64,000 nt of DNA from Microbacterium sp. RU1D (GCF_900156435.1 NZ_FTPQ01000001.1:992001-1056000); one strand, 5' to 3'. Counted from the first letter of the stretch, positions 1-8,021 are shown. Notes: generated from the sequence alone by a model not told the origin. A program made the numbers and translations.

Positions 1-113
1 CCGACCGGTCTCTGGCCGCGGCCGGGCGCCGCCGGGACACCCGCCGCGGCCGGAGCGCCGCCCGGCGACGACGTCCGGCATACCGGCCCCGGCCGCCGCG
101 CAGCGCCCAGGCT

Positions 114-184
114 CGGGGCACCGCCCAGCGTCCATGGCCGGGGCGCCGTCCAGCGTCCCCATCCCGGGGCACCGCCCGGGGCCC
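114..184. repeat. Degenerate 25-bp tandem repeat upstream of the MFS gene
   Basis: Three diverged copies of a unit close to CGGGGCACCGCCCAGCGTCC start at about 114, 139 and 165. The whole stretch 1-207 is extremely GC-rich and I see no convincing gene in it. It may be the remnant of a low-complexity intergenic region or the tail of something outside the window. Confidence 0.45.
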
Positions 185-207
185 TGGCCGATGTCGGAGG
201 TCGGGTC

Positions 208-213
208 TACCGT
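208..213 (+). promoter_or_regulatory. -10 hexamer TACCGT, leaderless start of the MFS gene
   Basis: TACCGT fits the actinobacterial TAnnnT -10 consensus and ends 6 bases before ATG 220. That spacing puts the transcription start on the start codon, so ATG 220 is preferred over GTG 214, which directly abuts the hexamer. No -35 of note is visible. Confidence 0.5.
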
Positions 214-219
214 GTGCCT

Positions 220-1806
220 ATGGCCGCTGATCCGCCTCCCGACTCACGCGGAGCAGCCGTGCCCGCGCGGGGGCATCGCACGTTCCTCGCGGTGCTCGTC
301 AACACGGCTGCGGCCAACGTCACGACGAGCTTCCTCTGGTTCGCGCTCACGTTCTGGGTCTACCTCGAGACGCGTTCGGTTCTGGCGACGGGCATCATCG
401 GCGGGGCGTACATGCTGCTGCTGGCGATCTTCGCCATGATGTTCGGCTCCCTGGTCGATCGGCACCGCAAGCACCGCGTCATGGTCTTGTCCGGCGTCGT
501 CACCCTCGGAGCGTTCCTGCTCGCCGGAGCGCTCTGGCTCGCTCTCCCCGAGGCGGCGCTGCTCGACCTCGGCGCGCCATGGTTCTGGCTGTTCTCCGGC
601 ATCATCCTCGGCGGCGCGGTCATCGAGAACCTCCGCAACATCGCGCTGTCGACGACCGTCACGCTCCTCGTGCCGGTGGACCGGCACGCGAACGCCAACG
701 GCCTCGTCGGCACGGTCCAGGGCCTCGCCTTTGTGGTCACGAGCGTCTTCAGCGGGCTCTCGGTCGGTCTCCTCGGCATGGGATGGACGCTGGCCATCGC
801 GGTGGCGCTCACCGTCGTGGCCCTGGTCCACCTCCTCACGATCCGCATCCCCGAGGAGCGTCCGGCAGCGGGATCCGAGGCGGGCCCGCTCGTCGACCTC
901 GGCGGCGCCGTGCGCGCGGTCCGAGCCGCACCCGGACTCTTCGCTCTCATCGTCTTCTCGACCTTCAACAACCTCATCGGCGGCGTCTACATGGCGCTGA
1001 TGGACCCCTACGGGCTCGAGCTGTTCCGCGTCGAGATCGACGGTCGGGTCTACGACGCGGAAGTCTGGGGGATCGTCCTCGCGGTCACCGCGACCGGCTT
1101 CATCGTCGGCGGCGGTCTCGTCGCGAAGTTCGGCCTCGGCACGAACCCGATCCGCACCATGCTGTGGATCGTCATCGCCATGGGCGCGCTCGGGGCGGTG
1201 TTCACCCTCCGCGATTGGTGGTGGCTCTACGCGGTCGGCATCTGGGTGTACATGGCGTTGATCCCGCCCGTCGAGGCGGCCGAGCAGACCGTCATCCAGA
1301 AGGTCGTGCCGTTCGCCACGCAAGGTCGCGTGTTCGGCTTCGCGGCGGCTTTCGAGTCGGCCGCCGCGCCGGTCACCTCGTTCCTCATCGCCCCGATCGC
1401 GCAGTTCCTGGTCATCCCGTACATGGAGGCCGAAAGCGGGCGCGCCACCTGGGGGTGGCTGCTCGGCGACGGGCAGTCGCGCGGCATCGCTCTGGTGTTC
1501 CTGATCGCCGGTCTCGTCATGGTCGTGGTCGGCGTGCTCGCGTTCTTCACACGGTCGTACCGCGTCCTGTCGGCTCAGTACCGATCGCCCTCGGCCCAGG
1601 TCGGAGAAGCGTCGGTGAGTCCCGCCCCAGACGCCAGCGGGGCCGAGGCCGTCGATACGCTCGCTGCGGGGGCGGCGTCCGCTGCGGCGGCGGCGATGTC
1701 GGCCCCGGGTGAGCACGCCCACCCGGACGATGCCGCGACACGGCGACCGTTGCCGAACGCGACCGCAGGCGCCGTGCCCGCGGCCCGCCCCGACGGGGAA
1801 CTCTAG
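220..1806 (+). CDS. MFS transporter (drug/macrolide-efflux-like)
   Basis: Integral membrane protein of 528 residues with about 12 hydrophobic segments. The motif A-like loop LVDRHRKHR sits between the second and third helices, as in proton-coupled major facilitator exporters; the overall look is that of the MefA/EntS-type MFS_3 group. Substrate cannot be read from sequence; efflux of a drug or metabolite is an inference. The last ~90 residues form an Ala/Pro-rich hydrophilic tail not needed for the fold. The ATG at 220 is chosen because the -10 hexamer at 208-213 suggests leaderless transcription. The gene meets the convergent SDR gene so closely that both TAG stops lie in one CTAG palindrome. 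Confidence 0.85.
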   Translation: MAADPPPDSRGAAVPARGHRTFLAVLVNTAAANVTTSFLWFALTFWVYLETRSVLATGIIGGAYMLLLAIFAMMFGSLVDRHRKHRVMVLSGVVTLGAFLLAGALWLALPEAALLDLGAPWFWLFSGIILGGAVIENLRNIALSTTVTLLVPVDRHANANGLVGTVQGLAFVVTSVFSGLSVGLLGMGWTLAIAVALTVVALVHLLTIRIPEERPAAGSEAGPLVDLGGAVRAVRAAPGLFALIVFSTFNNLIGGVYMALMDPYGLELFRVEIDGRVYDAEVWGIVLAVTATGFIVGGGLVAKFGLGTNPIRTMLWIVIAMGALGAVFTLRDWWWLYAVGIWVYMALIPPVEAAEQTVIQKVVPFATQGRVFGFAAAFESAAAPVTSFLIAPIAQFLVIPYMEAESGRATWGWLLGDGQSRGIALVFLIAGLVMVVVGVLAFFTRSYRVLSAQYRSPSAQVGEASVSPAPDASGAEAVDTLAAGAASAAAAAMSAPGEHAHPDDAATRRPLPNATAGAVPAARPDGEL

Positions 1807-2501
1807 GCTCCCGCTGCCACCTCGATGACGACGTCGTTGAAGGCATCCGCGTCGTCGTCCCAGAGCGCGACGAACGCGGCGGCCAAGGCGTCTTCCAGGC
1901 CGTCCAGGCTCCTCACCCGGAAGACGACCGCCGCCGCGGAGATCGGGCGGTCCGCGTCGCGGGCGCTCTTCGCGAATCCGTGAGCGACCGCCCGCGTCCA
2001 CGCCTCGCTCGCGGCCTTGACCGCCGCGTAGTTCGCGCCGCCCGCCAGCGGGCGGGTGACCGAGGTCGACGACACGATCGCGAGACGGCCGGCGGGCGAC
2101 GCCGTGAGATCACCGTCGAAGACGCGGCTGACGACCCGGAGAGCCGTCAACGAGCGGAGCAGGAACGCGAAGTCCTCGTCGCTCTGGCCGGCCAGCCCGC
2201 CGCCCCCGCGCCACCCGCCGACGAGGTGGAGGACGCCATCCACGTCACCGTGCACGGCGTGCACGCGCTCGCGCAGCGCGAGAACGGCATCCGCGTCGGT
2301 GAGGTCGCAGCGCTCCATGACCGCGCCGGGCGCCTCTGCGGCGGCCTCCGCGAGTCGCTTCGCATCGGACCCCACGATCACGACCCGCGCGCCCGCCTCG
2401 AGCAGTGCGCGTGCCGCCGCGCGGCCGACCGCGCTCGTTCCGCCGGCGAGGAGGACGAGCCGCCCCCGCACGAGTTCCTGTGCCTGCTGGGTGTCGCTCA
2501 T
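1803..2501 (-). CDS. Short-chain dehydrogenase/reductase family protein
   Basis: 232-residue Rossmann-fold protein. The N-terminal nucleotide-binding glycine motif is GGTSAVG (about residues 20-26), an acidic residue follows strand 4 in CDLTDAD, and the catalytic pair appears as YAAVK with an upstream SSTS serine. These are the SDR active-site positions (Ser-Tyr-Lys), so an NAD(P)-dependent oxidoreductase is likely. The HLVGG region stands where classical SDRs have NNAG, which is a mild departure. Substrate is unknown. The ATG at 2501 has a GGAG-type ribosome site a few bases upstream. Its stop overlaps the convergent MFS gene by 4 bases. Confidence 0.85.
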   Translation of the reverse strand: MSDTQQAQELVRGRLVLLAGGTSAVGRAAARALLEAGARVVIVGSDAKRLAEAAAEAPGAVMERCDLTDADAVLALRERVHAVHGDVDGVLHLVGGWRGGGGLAGQSDEDFAFLLRSLTALRVVSRVFDGDLTASPAGRLAIVSSTSVTRPLAGGANYAAVKAASEAWTRAVAHGFAKSARDADRPISAAAVVFRVRSLDGLEDALAAAFVALWDDDADAFNDVVIEVAAGA

Positions 2502-2600
2502 GCGGTCTCCGTCCTGGTCGAGCGGTGGGGGGTCATGCGGGTGTCCGGGAATTCAGGTGCCCGGGTCATCCGAGTGTCCCCCACGGGCCTTCCTCGCGCG

Positions 2601-2800
2601 ACGCCCCCCGCGTCTCCCGGCCGCCCGCGACGGCGTCGAGTGTCCAGAACACGCCATTGCTTCGGCGCTGCACGCAGCGTGTCTCGGGCACTCGTCGCGT
2701 GACGCCCGCGCGTCTCCCGGCCGCCCGCGACGGCGTCGAGTGTCCAGAACACGCCATTGCTTCGGCGCTGAGCGCGGCGTGTCTCGGACACTCGAGCAGG
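2601..2800. repeat. Two 100-bp tandem copies of a hairpin-forming element
   Basis: Bases 2610-2670 and 2710-2770 are identical and the rest of each 100-bp unit is similar. Each unit can fold: GAGTGTCC...ACACGC pairs with GCGTGT...GGACACTC across a GC-rich loop (2638-2693 and 2738-2793). In the left copy one pair becomes a G-U wobble rather than a mismatch. This fills most of the 337-base gap 2502-2838, where I see no gene; the rest of the gap holds shorter inverted words such as CCGGG/CCCGG near 2545-2567. It resembles a REP-like or terminator-like repeat. Confidence 0.7.
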
Positions 2801-2838
2801 GTTCTCGGGGGCGTCGGGGCGCGACCGGAGCCCGGGCG

Positions 2839-4236
2839 TCAGTCCGACCCGCGGATGCCCTCCGTCGAGGCGATCACCGGACGCATCTTCTTCTCCAGGG
2901 CCTCGAAGAACATCGACAGCGGGAACTCGTCGTCCAGCACGGCGTCGGTGTACCCCTTCGGCAGGCCCGCGAGCACGTCGTCGGGGAGGCCGCGCGCCCA
3001 CACCGACGCGGGGTGCGGGGTCACGACGCCGCGCACGAGGTCGTACGCCGCGAGCCAGTGCGCCGTCTTGGGGCGGTCGATCGAGCGCCAGTAGAGCTCG
3101 TCGATCGCGTCGGCCAGGGCCACGACCGCGGCCGGCACCTCGTCCCAGTCGAAAGCGAGGGAGGTGTCGGTCCAGTGCAGCACGCGGCGCTGGTGCAGCC
3201 AGGCGAACAGCAGCTGCCCGCCGAGTCCGTCGTAATTGCGCACGCGCGACCCGGTGATCGCGAACCGGAAGATGCGGTCGAAGATCACGGCGTACTGCAC
3301 GAGCTCGGCGTGCTCGAGCATCGCCCGCTCGGCGTCGTCGAGGTCGTCGCGGGCGGAGAGGCGCGCCTGCAGCGATACGCACTCGCGGAACGCGGTGAGG
3401 TCGCACCGCAGCTCTTCGAGCGAGTACAGGAAGAACGGCATCCGCTGCTTGATCATGAACGGGTCGAAGGGCAGGTCGCCGCGCATGTGCGTGCGGTCGT
3501 GGATGAGGTCCCACGTCACGAACGTCTGCTCGGTCAGCGACTGGTCGTCGAGCATGCGGGCGGCGGCCTCGGGCAGCTCGAGCTTGGTGATCTCGGCGGC
3601 CGCGCGGGTCACGCGACGGTAGCGCGCGGCCTCGCGGTCCTGGAAGATCGCACCCCACGTGAAGGTCGGGATCTCGCGCATCGCGACGGTCTCGGGGAAC
3701 AGCACGGCGGAGTTCGTGTCGTACCCCGAGGTGAAGTCGATGAGCCGCAACGAGACGAACAGGCGGTTGGTGTACTCCGTCTCCAGCCGCGCGATGAACT
3801 CGGGCCAGATCGCCTCCACCAGCACCGCTTCGACGTGCCGCTGACTCGAGCCGTTCTGCGTGTACATGGGGAACACGACCAGGTGACGGATGCCGTCGAC
3901 CCGGTGCTCCTGGGGCTGGAACGCCACCAGGGAGTCGAGGAAGTCGGGCGTCCCGAGACCCTCCGCGCTCCACCGACGGAAGTCGGCGACGGAGGCGGCG
4001 AGGTAGGCGGCGTCGTGGGGGAAGAGCGGGGCGAGGGCGTCGATCGCCTCGACGATGTCGTCGATGAGGGGCGCCGCGGCGGAGGTGTCGTCGATCGAGC
4101 CATCCTTCGCCTGCAGGGACTGCAGTGCGGTGGCTGCGGACTTCAGCTGCGCCCAGGCGGCGGTGTGCTCGACGACCTCGACGGTGCGACCGCCGAGCAG
4201 ATCCTGGTCAGCACGGATGGGTGTCGCGGTGGTCAT
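2839..4236 (-). CDS. DUF6421-type conserved protein
   Basis: 465-residue soluble protein that I match to the uncharacterised actinobacterial family DUF6421; no function is known to me. There is no signal peptide or membrane segment. The central part holds a His/Asp/Glu-rich stretch, WDLIHDRTHMRG followed about 25 residues later by LEELRCDL, a spacing that could bind a metal; this is inference. An in-frame extension to 4659 exists, but ATG 4236 is preceded by GGAGG at a proper distance and by a promoter-like region shared with the divergent Lrp/AsnC gene. That arrangement suggests the regulator controls this gene. Confidence 0.75.
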   Translation of the reverse strand: MTTATPIRADQDLLGGRTVEVVEHTAAWAQLKSAATALQSLQAKDGSIDDTSAAAPLIDDIVEAIDALAPLFPHDAAYLAASVADFRRWSAEGLGTPDFLDSLVAFQPQEHRVDGIRHLVVFPMYTQNGSSQRHVEAVLVEAIWPEFIARLETEYTNRLFVSLRLIDFTSGYDTNSAVLFPETVAMREIPTFTWGAIFQDREAARYRRVTRAAAEITKLELPEAAARMLDDQSLTEQTFVTWDLIHDRTHMRGDLPFDPFMIKQRMPFFLYSLEELRCDLTAFRECVSLQARLSARDDLDDAERAMLEHAELVQYAVIFDRIFRFAITGSRVRNYDGLGGQLLFAWLHQRRVLHWTDTSLAFDWDEVPAAVVALADAIDELYWRSIDRPKTAHWLAAYDLVRGVVTPHPASVWARGLPDDVLAGLPKGYTDAVLDDEFPLSMFFEALEKKMRPVIASTEGIRGSD

Positions 4237-4256
4237 GGCATCCTCCGATCGGGGCT

Positions 4257-4298
4257 GTAAATATTCCTGCCGAAACGCCATGCTAACGGAAAACTTAC
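4257..4298. promoter_or_regulatory. Likely Lrp/AsnC operator between divergent genes
   Basis: GTAAATATTCC (4257-4267) and GGAAAACTTAC (4288-4298) form an imperfect inverted repeat, 9 of 11 matching, with centres 31 bp apart, about three helical turns. The stretch is unusually AT-rich for this DNA. A minus-strand TAGCAT -10 candidate (4280-4285) for the DUF6421 gene lies between the arms, so binding could directly control it. Regulation by the adjacent Lrp-type protein is an inference from position. Confidence 0.6.
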
Positions 4299-4331
4299 GG
4301 CACGCGCCAGAGTCCCTCGCGACCCCACTGC

Positions 4332-4337
4332 TACTGT
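4332..4337 (+). promoter_or_regulatory. -10 hexamer TACTGT for the Lrp/AsnC gene
   Basis: TACTGT lies 7 bases before ATG 4345 and no Shine-Dalgarno sequence intervenes, consistent with leaderless transcription. Confidence 0.5.
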
Positions 4338-4344
4338 CGAGCGC

Positions 4345-4833
4345 ATGACCGAGGCCCCCGCTCGCGCCCCCCGACTGGACGATGCGGTCGACGCCGCGAT
4401 CGTCCGGGAGATCTCGATCGACGCGCGCGCGACGCTGTCGCACCTGTCGGAGCGCGTCGGTCTGTCGGTCTCCGCCGTGCAGTCGCGTTTGCGTCGTCTC
4501 GAGGCGCGGGGCATCGTGCAGGGCTACCGCCCGATCCTCGACGCCGAGGCCCTCGGCCGCCCGCTCGCGGCCTTCGTCGAGATCACCCCGCTCGACCCCG
4601 CTCAGCCCGACAACGCCCCCGAACTCCTCGCGCACCTGAGTGCGATCGAGGCCTGCCACTCGATCGCCGGAGAGGCCGCGTACATGCTGTTCGTGCGCGT
4701 GCCCACGCCGCGCGACCTCGAGGAGCTCATCCGCGACATCCGCGCCGCCGCGCAGGTCAACACCCGCACGACCGTCGTGCTGCAGACCTTCTTCGAGGCG
4801 CGCCCCATCGAGCCCGCCGACTTCCCCGGCTGA
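4345..4833 (+). CDS. Lrp/AsnC family transcriptional regulator
   Basis: 162-residue protein, the usual length of the family. Residues about 12-65 form the AsnC-type helix-turn-helix (LDDAVDAAIVREISIDA, then LSERVGLSVSAVQSRLRRLE), and residues about 75-155 form the RAM ligand-binding/oligomerisation domain (AFVEITPLD, EACHSIAGEAAYMLFVRVP). Such proteins bind small effectors, often amino acids, and regulate a neighbouring gene. It is divergent from the DUF6421 gene across an inverted-repeat operator, so that gene and itself are the likely targets. The start is supported by a leaderless-type -10 hexamer. Confidence 0.92.
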   Translation: MTEAPARAPRLDDAVDAAIVREISIDARATLSHLSERVGLSVSAVQSRLRRLEARGIVQGYRPILDAEALGRPLAAFVEITPLDPAQPDNAPELLAHLSAIEACHSIAGEAAYMLFVRVPTPRDLEELIRDIRAAAQVNTRTTVVLQTFFEARPIEPADFPG

Positions 4834-4924
4834 CGCTCCGCGTCACACGCCATCGACCGGACCATCCGACTCCGGTTTGGCCGCCTCGCCCACCCTGAGC
4901 ATGTCGGGCCCGTATCCGTCCCCG

Positions 4925-4938
4925 GTATCCCGGGATAC
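4925..4938. promoter_or_regulatory. Perfect 14-bp palindrome upstream of the histidine kinase
   Basis: GTATCCCGGGATAC is a perfect palindrome centred about 56 bp before the predicted leaderless transcription start at 4988, a usual place for an activator. It may bind the response regulator encoded just downstream; no second copy was noticed nearby. Confidence 0.45.
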
Positions 4939-4974
4939 ATCCACAGGCGGATGCCGCGGTCCCGCCGTCCGGCG

Positions 4975-4980
4975 TAGCGT
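4975..4980 (+). promoter_or_regulatory. -10 hexamer TAGCGT for the histidine kinase gene
   Basis: TAGCGT ends 7 bases before ATG 4988 and fits TAnnnT, implying a leaderless transcript and deciding this start over longer in-frame extensions that run back into the Lrp gene. Confidence 0.5.
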
Positions 4981-4987
4981 GGGGCCG

Positions 4988-6175
4988 ATGTTCCCCCTCC
5001 GTCCGCTCCAGCGCTACCAGCTGGTCGTCGATCTCTGCGTCGCCGGCGTCTTCGGGTTGCTCGCCCTGGCGGTCGAACTGGCCGGGACCACCAGTGGCGC
5101 GCTCGCGCCGCTCGCTGTCGTCGGCGAGAACGTCGGTGCGGTCCTCGTCGCACTTGCCCTGACCGCCGCGCTCGCGATGCGCCGCCTGCAGCCCGGCATC
5201 GCCCTCGTGCTGGCCTGGGTGGGGGCGTTCGTGCAGATGGGGTTCGGACGCCAACCGTCCCCCACCGATCTCGCCATCTTCGCCGTGCTCTACACGACGG
5301 CCGCGTACGGCAGCAGGCGCGTGTTCTGGTGGGGGTTCGCCTCCGGCATCGCGGGCGCCGCGATCGTCCCCCTGTATCTCGTCGGCCGGGGCCTGTCCGA
5401 ACCCCTCACGGTCAACGACTGGTTCGCGGCGGGTGCTCTGCTGCTGGCATCCGGGTTCGCGCTCATGCTCGCGTGGGTGTCGGGTGCGCTGGTCCGCACG
5501 GCCCTGCGCGCCGCCGCGAACTCCCGCGCGCAGCGTGCGGCCGAGGCGGAGACCATCGCCGAGCAGCAGCGCGTGCGCATCGCCCGCGACATGCACGACG
5601 TGGTGGCCCACTCCCTCGCGGTGGTGATCGCGCAGGCCGACGGGGCCCGGTACGCGGCCGGGGCCGATCCCGCGGTGGCCTCCGAGGCGCTCGCGACGAT
5701 CTCCACGACGGCGCGCGCGGCTCTGACCGATGTGCGTCTGCTCCTGGGTCAGCTGCGTCACAGTCAGGGCGAGGGACCGCAACCCACCCTCGCCGACCTT
5801 GATCAGCTCTTCGACCGCGTGCGCGCGGCCGGGGTCGACCTCGACGTGCGCATCGACCCGGCGCCTCCGGGCGAACCGCCCGCGGCGATCCAGATGGCGG
5901 TCTACCGCATCATGCAGGAGGCCCTCACCAACGCCCTTCGCCATGGCGTCGATCCGCGCGTGCGCGTCCGCCTCGGGTGGTTCGCCGAGCGGGTCGAGCT
6001 CTCCGTGCGCAACGCCCGCTCCACGTCGTCGTCCGGGTCCGCGGCGCCCGGCGGGGGACACGGCCTCATCGGCATGCGCGAGCGCGCGCAGCTGGTCGGC
6101 GGTCGACTGACCGCCGGACCCGAGTACGGCGAATTCGTCGTGCAAGCCACCCTGCCGATCGGCCCCCCGCGGTGA
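4988..6175 (+). CDS. Sensor histidine kinase, NarL/DesK type
   Basis: 395-residue membrane sensor kinase. The first ~170 residues form about five transmembrane helices with no large extracellular domain, so the signal is probably sensed within or near the membrane. The HisKA_3 dimerisation domain carries the phospho-acceptor His near residue 203 (ARDMHDVVAHSL). The HATPase domain has the N-box IMQEALTNALRHG and the G-box GHGLIGMRERA. It would phosphorylate the response regulator encoded 46 bases downstream. The ligand is unknown. A perfect palindrome upstream could be an autoregulatory site. Confidence 0.92.
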   Translation: MFPLRPLQRYQLVVDLCVAGVFGLLALAVELAGTTSGALAPLAVVGENVGAVLVALALTAALAMRRLQPGIALVLAWVGAFVQMGFGRQPSPTDLAIFAVLYTTAAYGSRRVFWWGFASGIAGAAIVPLYLVGRGLSEPLTVNDWFAAGALLLASGFALMLAWVSGALVRTALRAAANSRAQRAAEAETIAEQQRVRIARDMHDVVAHSLAVVIAQADGARYAAGADPAVASEALATISTTARAALTDVRLLLGQLRHSQGEGPQPTLADLDQLFDRVRAAGVDLDVRIDPAPPGEPPAAIQMAVYRIMQEALTNALRHGVDPRVRVRLGWFAERVELSVRNARSTSSSGSAAPGGGHGLIGMRERAQLVGGRLTAGPEYGEFVVQATLPIGPPR

Positions 6176-6221
6176 GCGCCGTGGATGCCGTTCACCCGTC
6201 CCCACCGAGAGGTTCCCTCGC

Positions 6222-6872
6222 ATGACCGCCCCCGTCCGCATCGTCCTCGTCGACGATCAGGCCCTCTTCCGCGCCGGCATCCGCATGGTCATCGACTCGC
6301 AACCCGATCTCGAGGTGGTGGGGGAGGCGTCCGACGGCAGGGAGGGGATCGAGGTCGTGCGCGCGACGCGTCCGGATCTCGTGCTGATGGACGTGCGCAT
6401 GCCCGTGATGGACGGGCTGACCGCGACGGCCGAGATCCTGCGCGAGTCCGACCCGCCCCGCGTCGTCGTGCTCACGACCTTCGACCTCGACGAAGCCGCG
6501 GCCCGGGCGATCCAGCGCGGGGCCAGCGGCTTCCTGCTCAAGGACGCCGAGCCGGAGTTCCTCCTCTCGGCCGTGCGCACCGTGCACGCCGGCTCCGCCG
6601 TCATCGCGGCGGAGGCCACCCGCGAGCTCTTCGCACACATCGCCGAAGGTGCCGGCGCCGAGCCGGTGCCCGCTGCCTTCGCGGCGTTGACCGAGCGCGA
6701 GCAGGAGATCTTCGCGCTGGCGGCGACCGGGCTCAGCAACGCCGAGATCGCCGAGCGCGAGTTCCTGTCGGAGGCGACGGTGAAGACGCACATCAGTCGC
6801 ATCCTCACGAAGCTGGCGTTGCGCGACCGCGTGCAGCTCGTCGTCTTCGCCTACCGGCACGGCCTGGTCTGA
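6222..6872 (+). CDS. LuxR/NarL family response regulator
   Basis: 216 residues. The receiver domain (about 1-120) has the acidic pocket in LVDDQ, the phospho-acceptor Asp in DLVLMDVRMP, a Thr in VVLTTFD and the conserved Lys in GFLLKDA. The C-terminal GerE helix-turn-helix (about 150-210) reads LTEREQEIFALAATGLSNAEIA with VKTHISRILTKL. It is the cognate partner of the upstream kinase, with GAGAGG as ribosome site. The genes next to it face the other way, so its targets are not evident apart from possible autoregulation. Confidence 0.93.
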   Translation: MTAPVRIVLVDDQALFRAGIRMVIDSQPDLEVVGEASDGREGIEVVRATRPDLVLMDVRMPVMDGLTATAEILRESDPPRVVVLTTFDLDEAAARAIQRGASGFLLKDAEPEFLLSAVRTVHAGSAVIAAEATRELFAHIAEGAGAEPVPAAFAALTEREQEIFALAATGLSNAEIAEREFLSEATVKTHISRILTKLALRDRVQLVVFAYRHGLV

Positions 6873-6881
6873 GGGTCCCGC

Positions 6882-7391
6882 TCACCTGGTCAGGCGGAGC
6901 TCCCGAAGCGGGGCGCCCCACCGGTCGTCGTCGCGCGCCGCCCCGTCAGGGGTGAACCCGTGCTTCGCGTAGAAAGCGATCGCCCGGCTGTTGGCGGTCA
7001 GAACCCACAGGCTGGCATGCCCCGTGCCGATCGCGGCGTGCAGCAGTGCCGTGCCCACCCCCGTGCCGTAGTGGCCGGCGAGGACGTACAGGGCGTACAG
7101 CTCAGCCTCCGTTCGCGGACGATCCGCGTCGCGTGTCATGCCCGCGGACGAGAAACCGACGACCCGCCCGTCGATCTCGGCCACCCATGCGTCGCCGAGG
7201 CGCTCGGCCCCGCGCGGCGTCTCTCCGCGCAATCGCACCGCCCACCGTCGCGCCGAGAGCTCGACATCCAGTCGTGCCGACAGGGCGGCGGGCACCTGAT
7301 CGGTGTGCGCTTCGCGCCAACTCTGCACGTGCACCTCGGCGATGCACCGGCTGTCGGCCGGTGTCGCCGCGCGCACGAGCAGCTCGCTCAT
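6882..7391 (-). CDS. GNAT family N-acetyltransferase
   Basis: 169-residue acetyl-CoA-dependent transferase. The N-terminal strand-helix VRAATPADSRCIAEVHVQSW is typical, and the acetyl-CoA loop is YVLAGHYGTGVGTALLHAA (motif A, Q/RxxGxG/A in degenerate form). The C-terminal motif B is NSRAIAFYAKHGF. Acceptor substrate is unknown. The start at 7391 is chosen because ATGA overlaps the stop of the SRPBCC gene, giving translational coupling; longer in-frame starts would bury themselves in that gene. Confidence 0.87.
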   Translation of the reverse strand: MSELLVRAATPADSRCIAEVHVQSWREAHTDQVPAALSARLDVELSARRWAVRLRGETPRGAERLGDAWVAEIDGRVVGFSSAGMTRDADRPRTEAELYALYVLAGHYGTGVGTALLHAAIGTGHASLWVLTANSRAIAFYAKHGFTPDGAARDDDRWGAPLRELRLTR

Positions 7392-7894
7392 CCTCGGGCG
7401 GCGTCGTCTTCGGGGTCGTGCGCCCACGTCGGGGCGAGGGCGCGGATGCGAGCGGCACGCCATTGCCACGTCGCCCACAGCCCCGGCCACAGCGCGGGGG
7501 CGGCCGCACCGCCGATGGTGAGGCGTTCGCGCCAGAGCGTCCGGCCCGGCTCGCCGGGGGCGGCGGAGACCGCCATCTGGTGATCCCACACGTCCAGCGC
7601 GGAGAGCGGACCCGTGAGCGGCACGCCCCAGTCGCGGAAGACGCGGACGCGACCGTTCGCATCGCGGGTCTCACGATCCGCCACCGAGATCAGCTGCCGC
7701 CCCACCGGCACGACGCCGGCGACGCTCATCTGCACGGGCACGTCGTCGCCCGACTCGAACGAGGTGGGCATCTCGCCCAGACCGTCCACCGCGAGGAGGG
7801 GGCCGTACAGCTCCGCGACCGCGCGCGGCGAGTGCAGGGCACGCCACGCGGCGTCGGGGTCGCAGTCGATCACGAACTTCAGCAGGATCCGCAT
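7388..7894 (-). CDS. SRPBCC (START/Bet v 1-like) domain protein
   Basis: 168 residues beginning with a typical first strand and helix, RILLKFVIDCDPDAAWRAL, followed by alternating strands and a C-terminal amphipathic helix (ALWPGLWATWQWRAARIRAL). The fold usually makes a hydrophobic cavity for lipid-like or aromatic ligands; there are no catalytic residues to point to a reaction. An alternative ATG six codons upstream (7912) is possible, with TACGCT upstream as a -10 candidate. The stop overlaps the GNAT start (ATGA), so the pair is probably one operon. Confidence 0.7.
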   Translation of the reverse strand: MRILLKFVIDCDPDAAWRALHSPRAVAELYGPLLAVDGLGEMPTSFESGDDVPVQMSVAGVVPVGRQLISVADRETRDANGRVRVFRDWGVPLTGPLSALDVWDHQMAVSAAPGEPGRTLWRERLTIGGAAAPALWPGLWATWQWRAARIRALAPTWAHDPEDDAARG

Positions 7895-8021
7895 GCTGAG
7901 ATGCTGCCCCATTCCCCTGGGGACCAGCGTAGGGTTGACGCCCGCGGCGTGGCGGATGGCCCGTCACGCCGCCCGGCGACGTCGCGAGCGGGCATCGACC
8001 GGTGCGGTGTCCACCGCGTTC

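Noticed and set aside
244-2001. Long minus-strand open frame across the MFS gene
   Set aside because: Arg/Gly/Asp-rich low-complexity translation, the mirror of a real GC-rich gene; no domain or ribosome site.
2601-2800. Considered as a minimal CRISPR array
   Set aside because: Unit of 100 bp with only two copies, no repeat-spacer alternation and no cas genes.
4237-4659. N-terminal extension of the DUF6421 frame
   Set aside because: It would run through the operator and the divergent regulator gene; ATG 4236 has a good GGAGG.
4640-4987. N-terminal extension of the histidine kinase frame back into the Lrp gene
   Set aside because: The extension overlaps another gene in a different frame, is low-complexity, and ATG 4988 has a leaderless -10.
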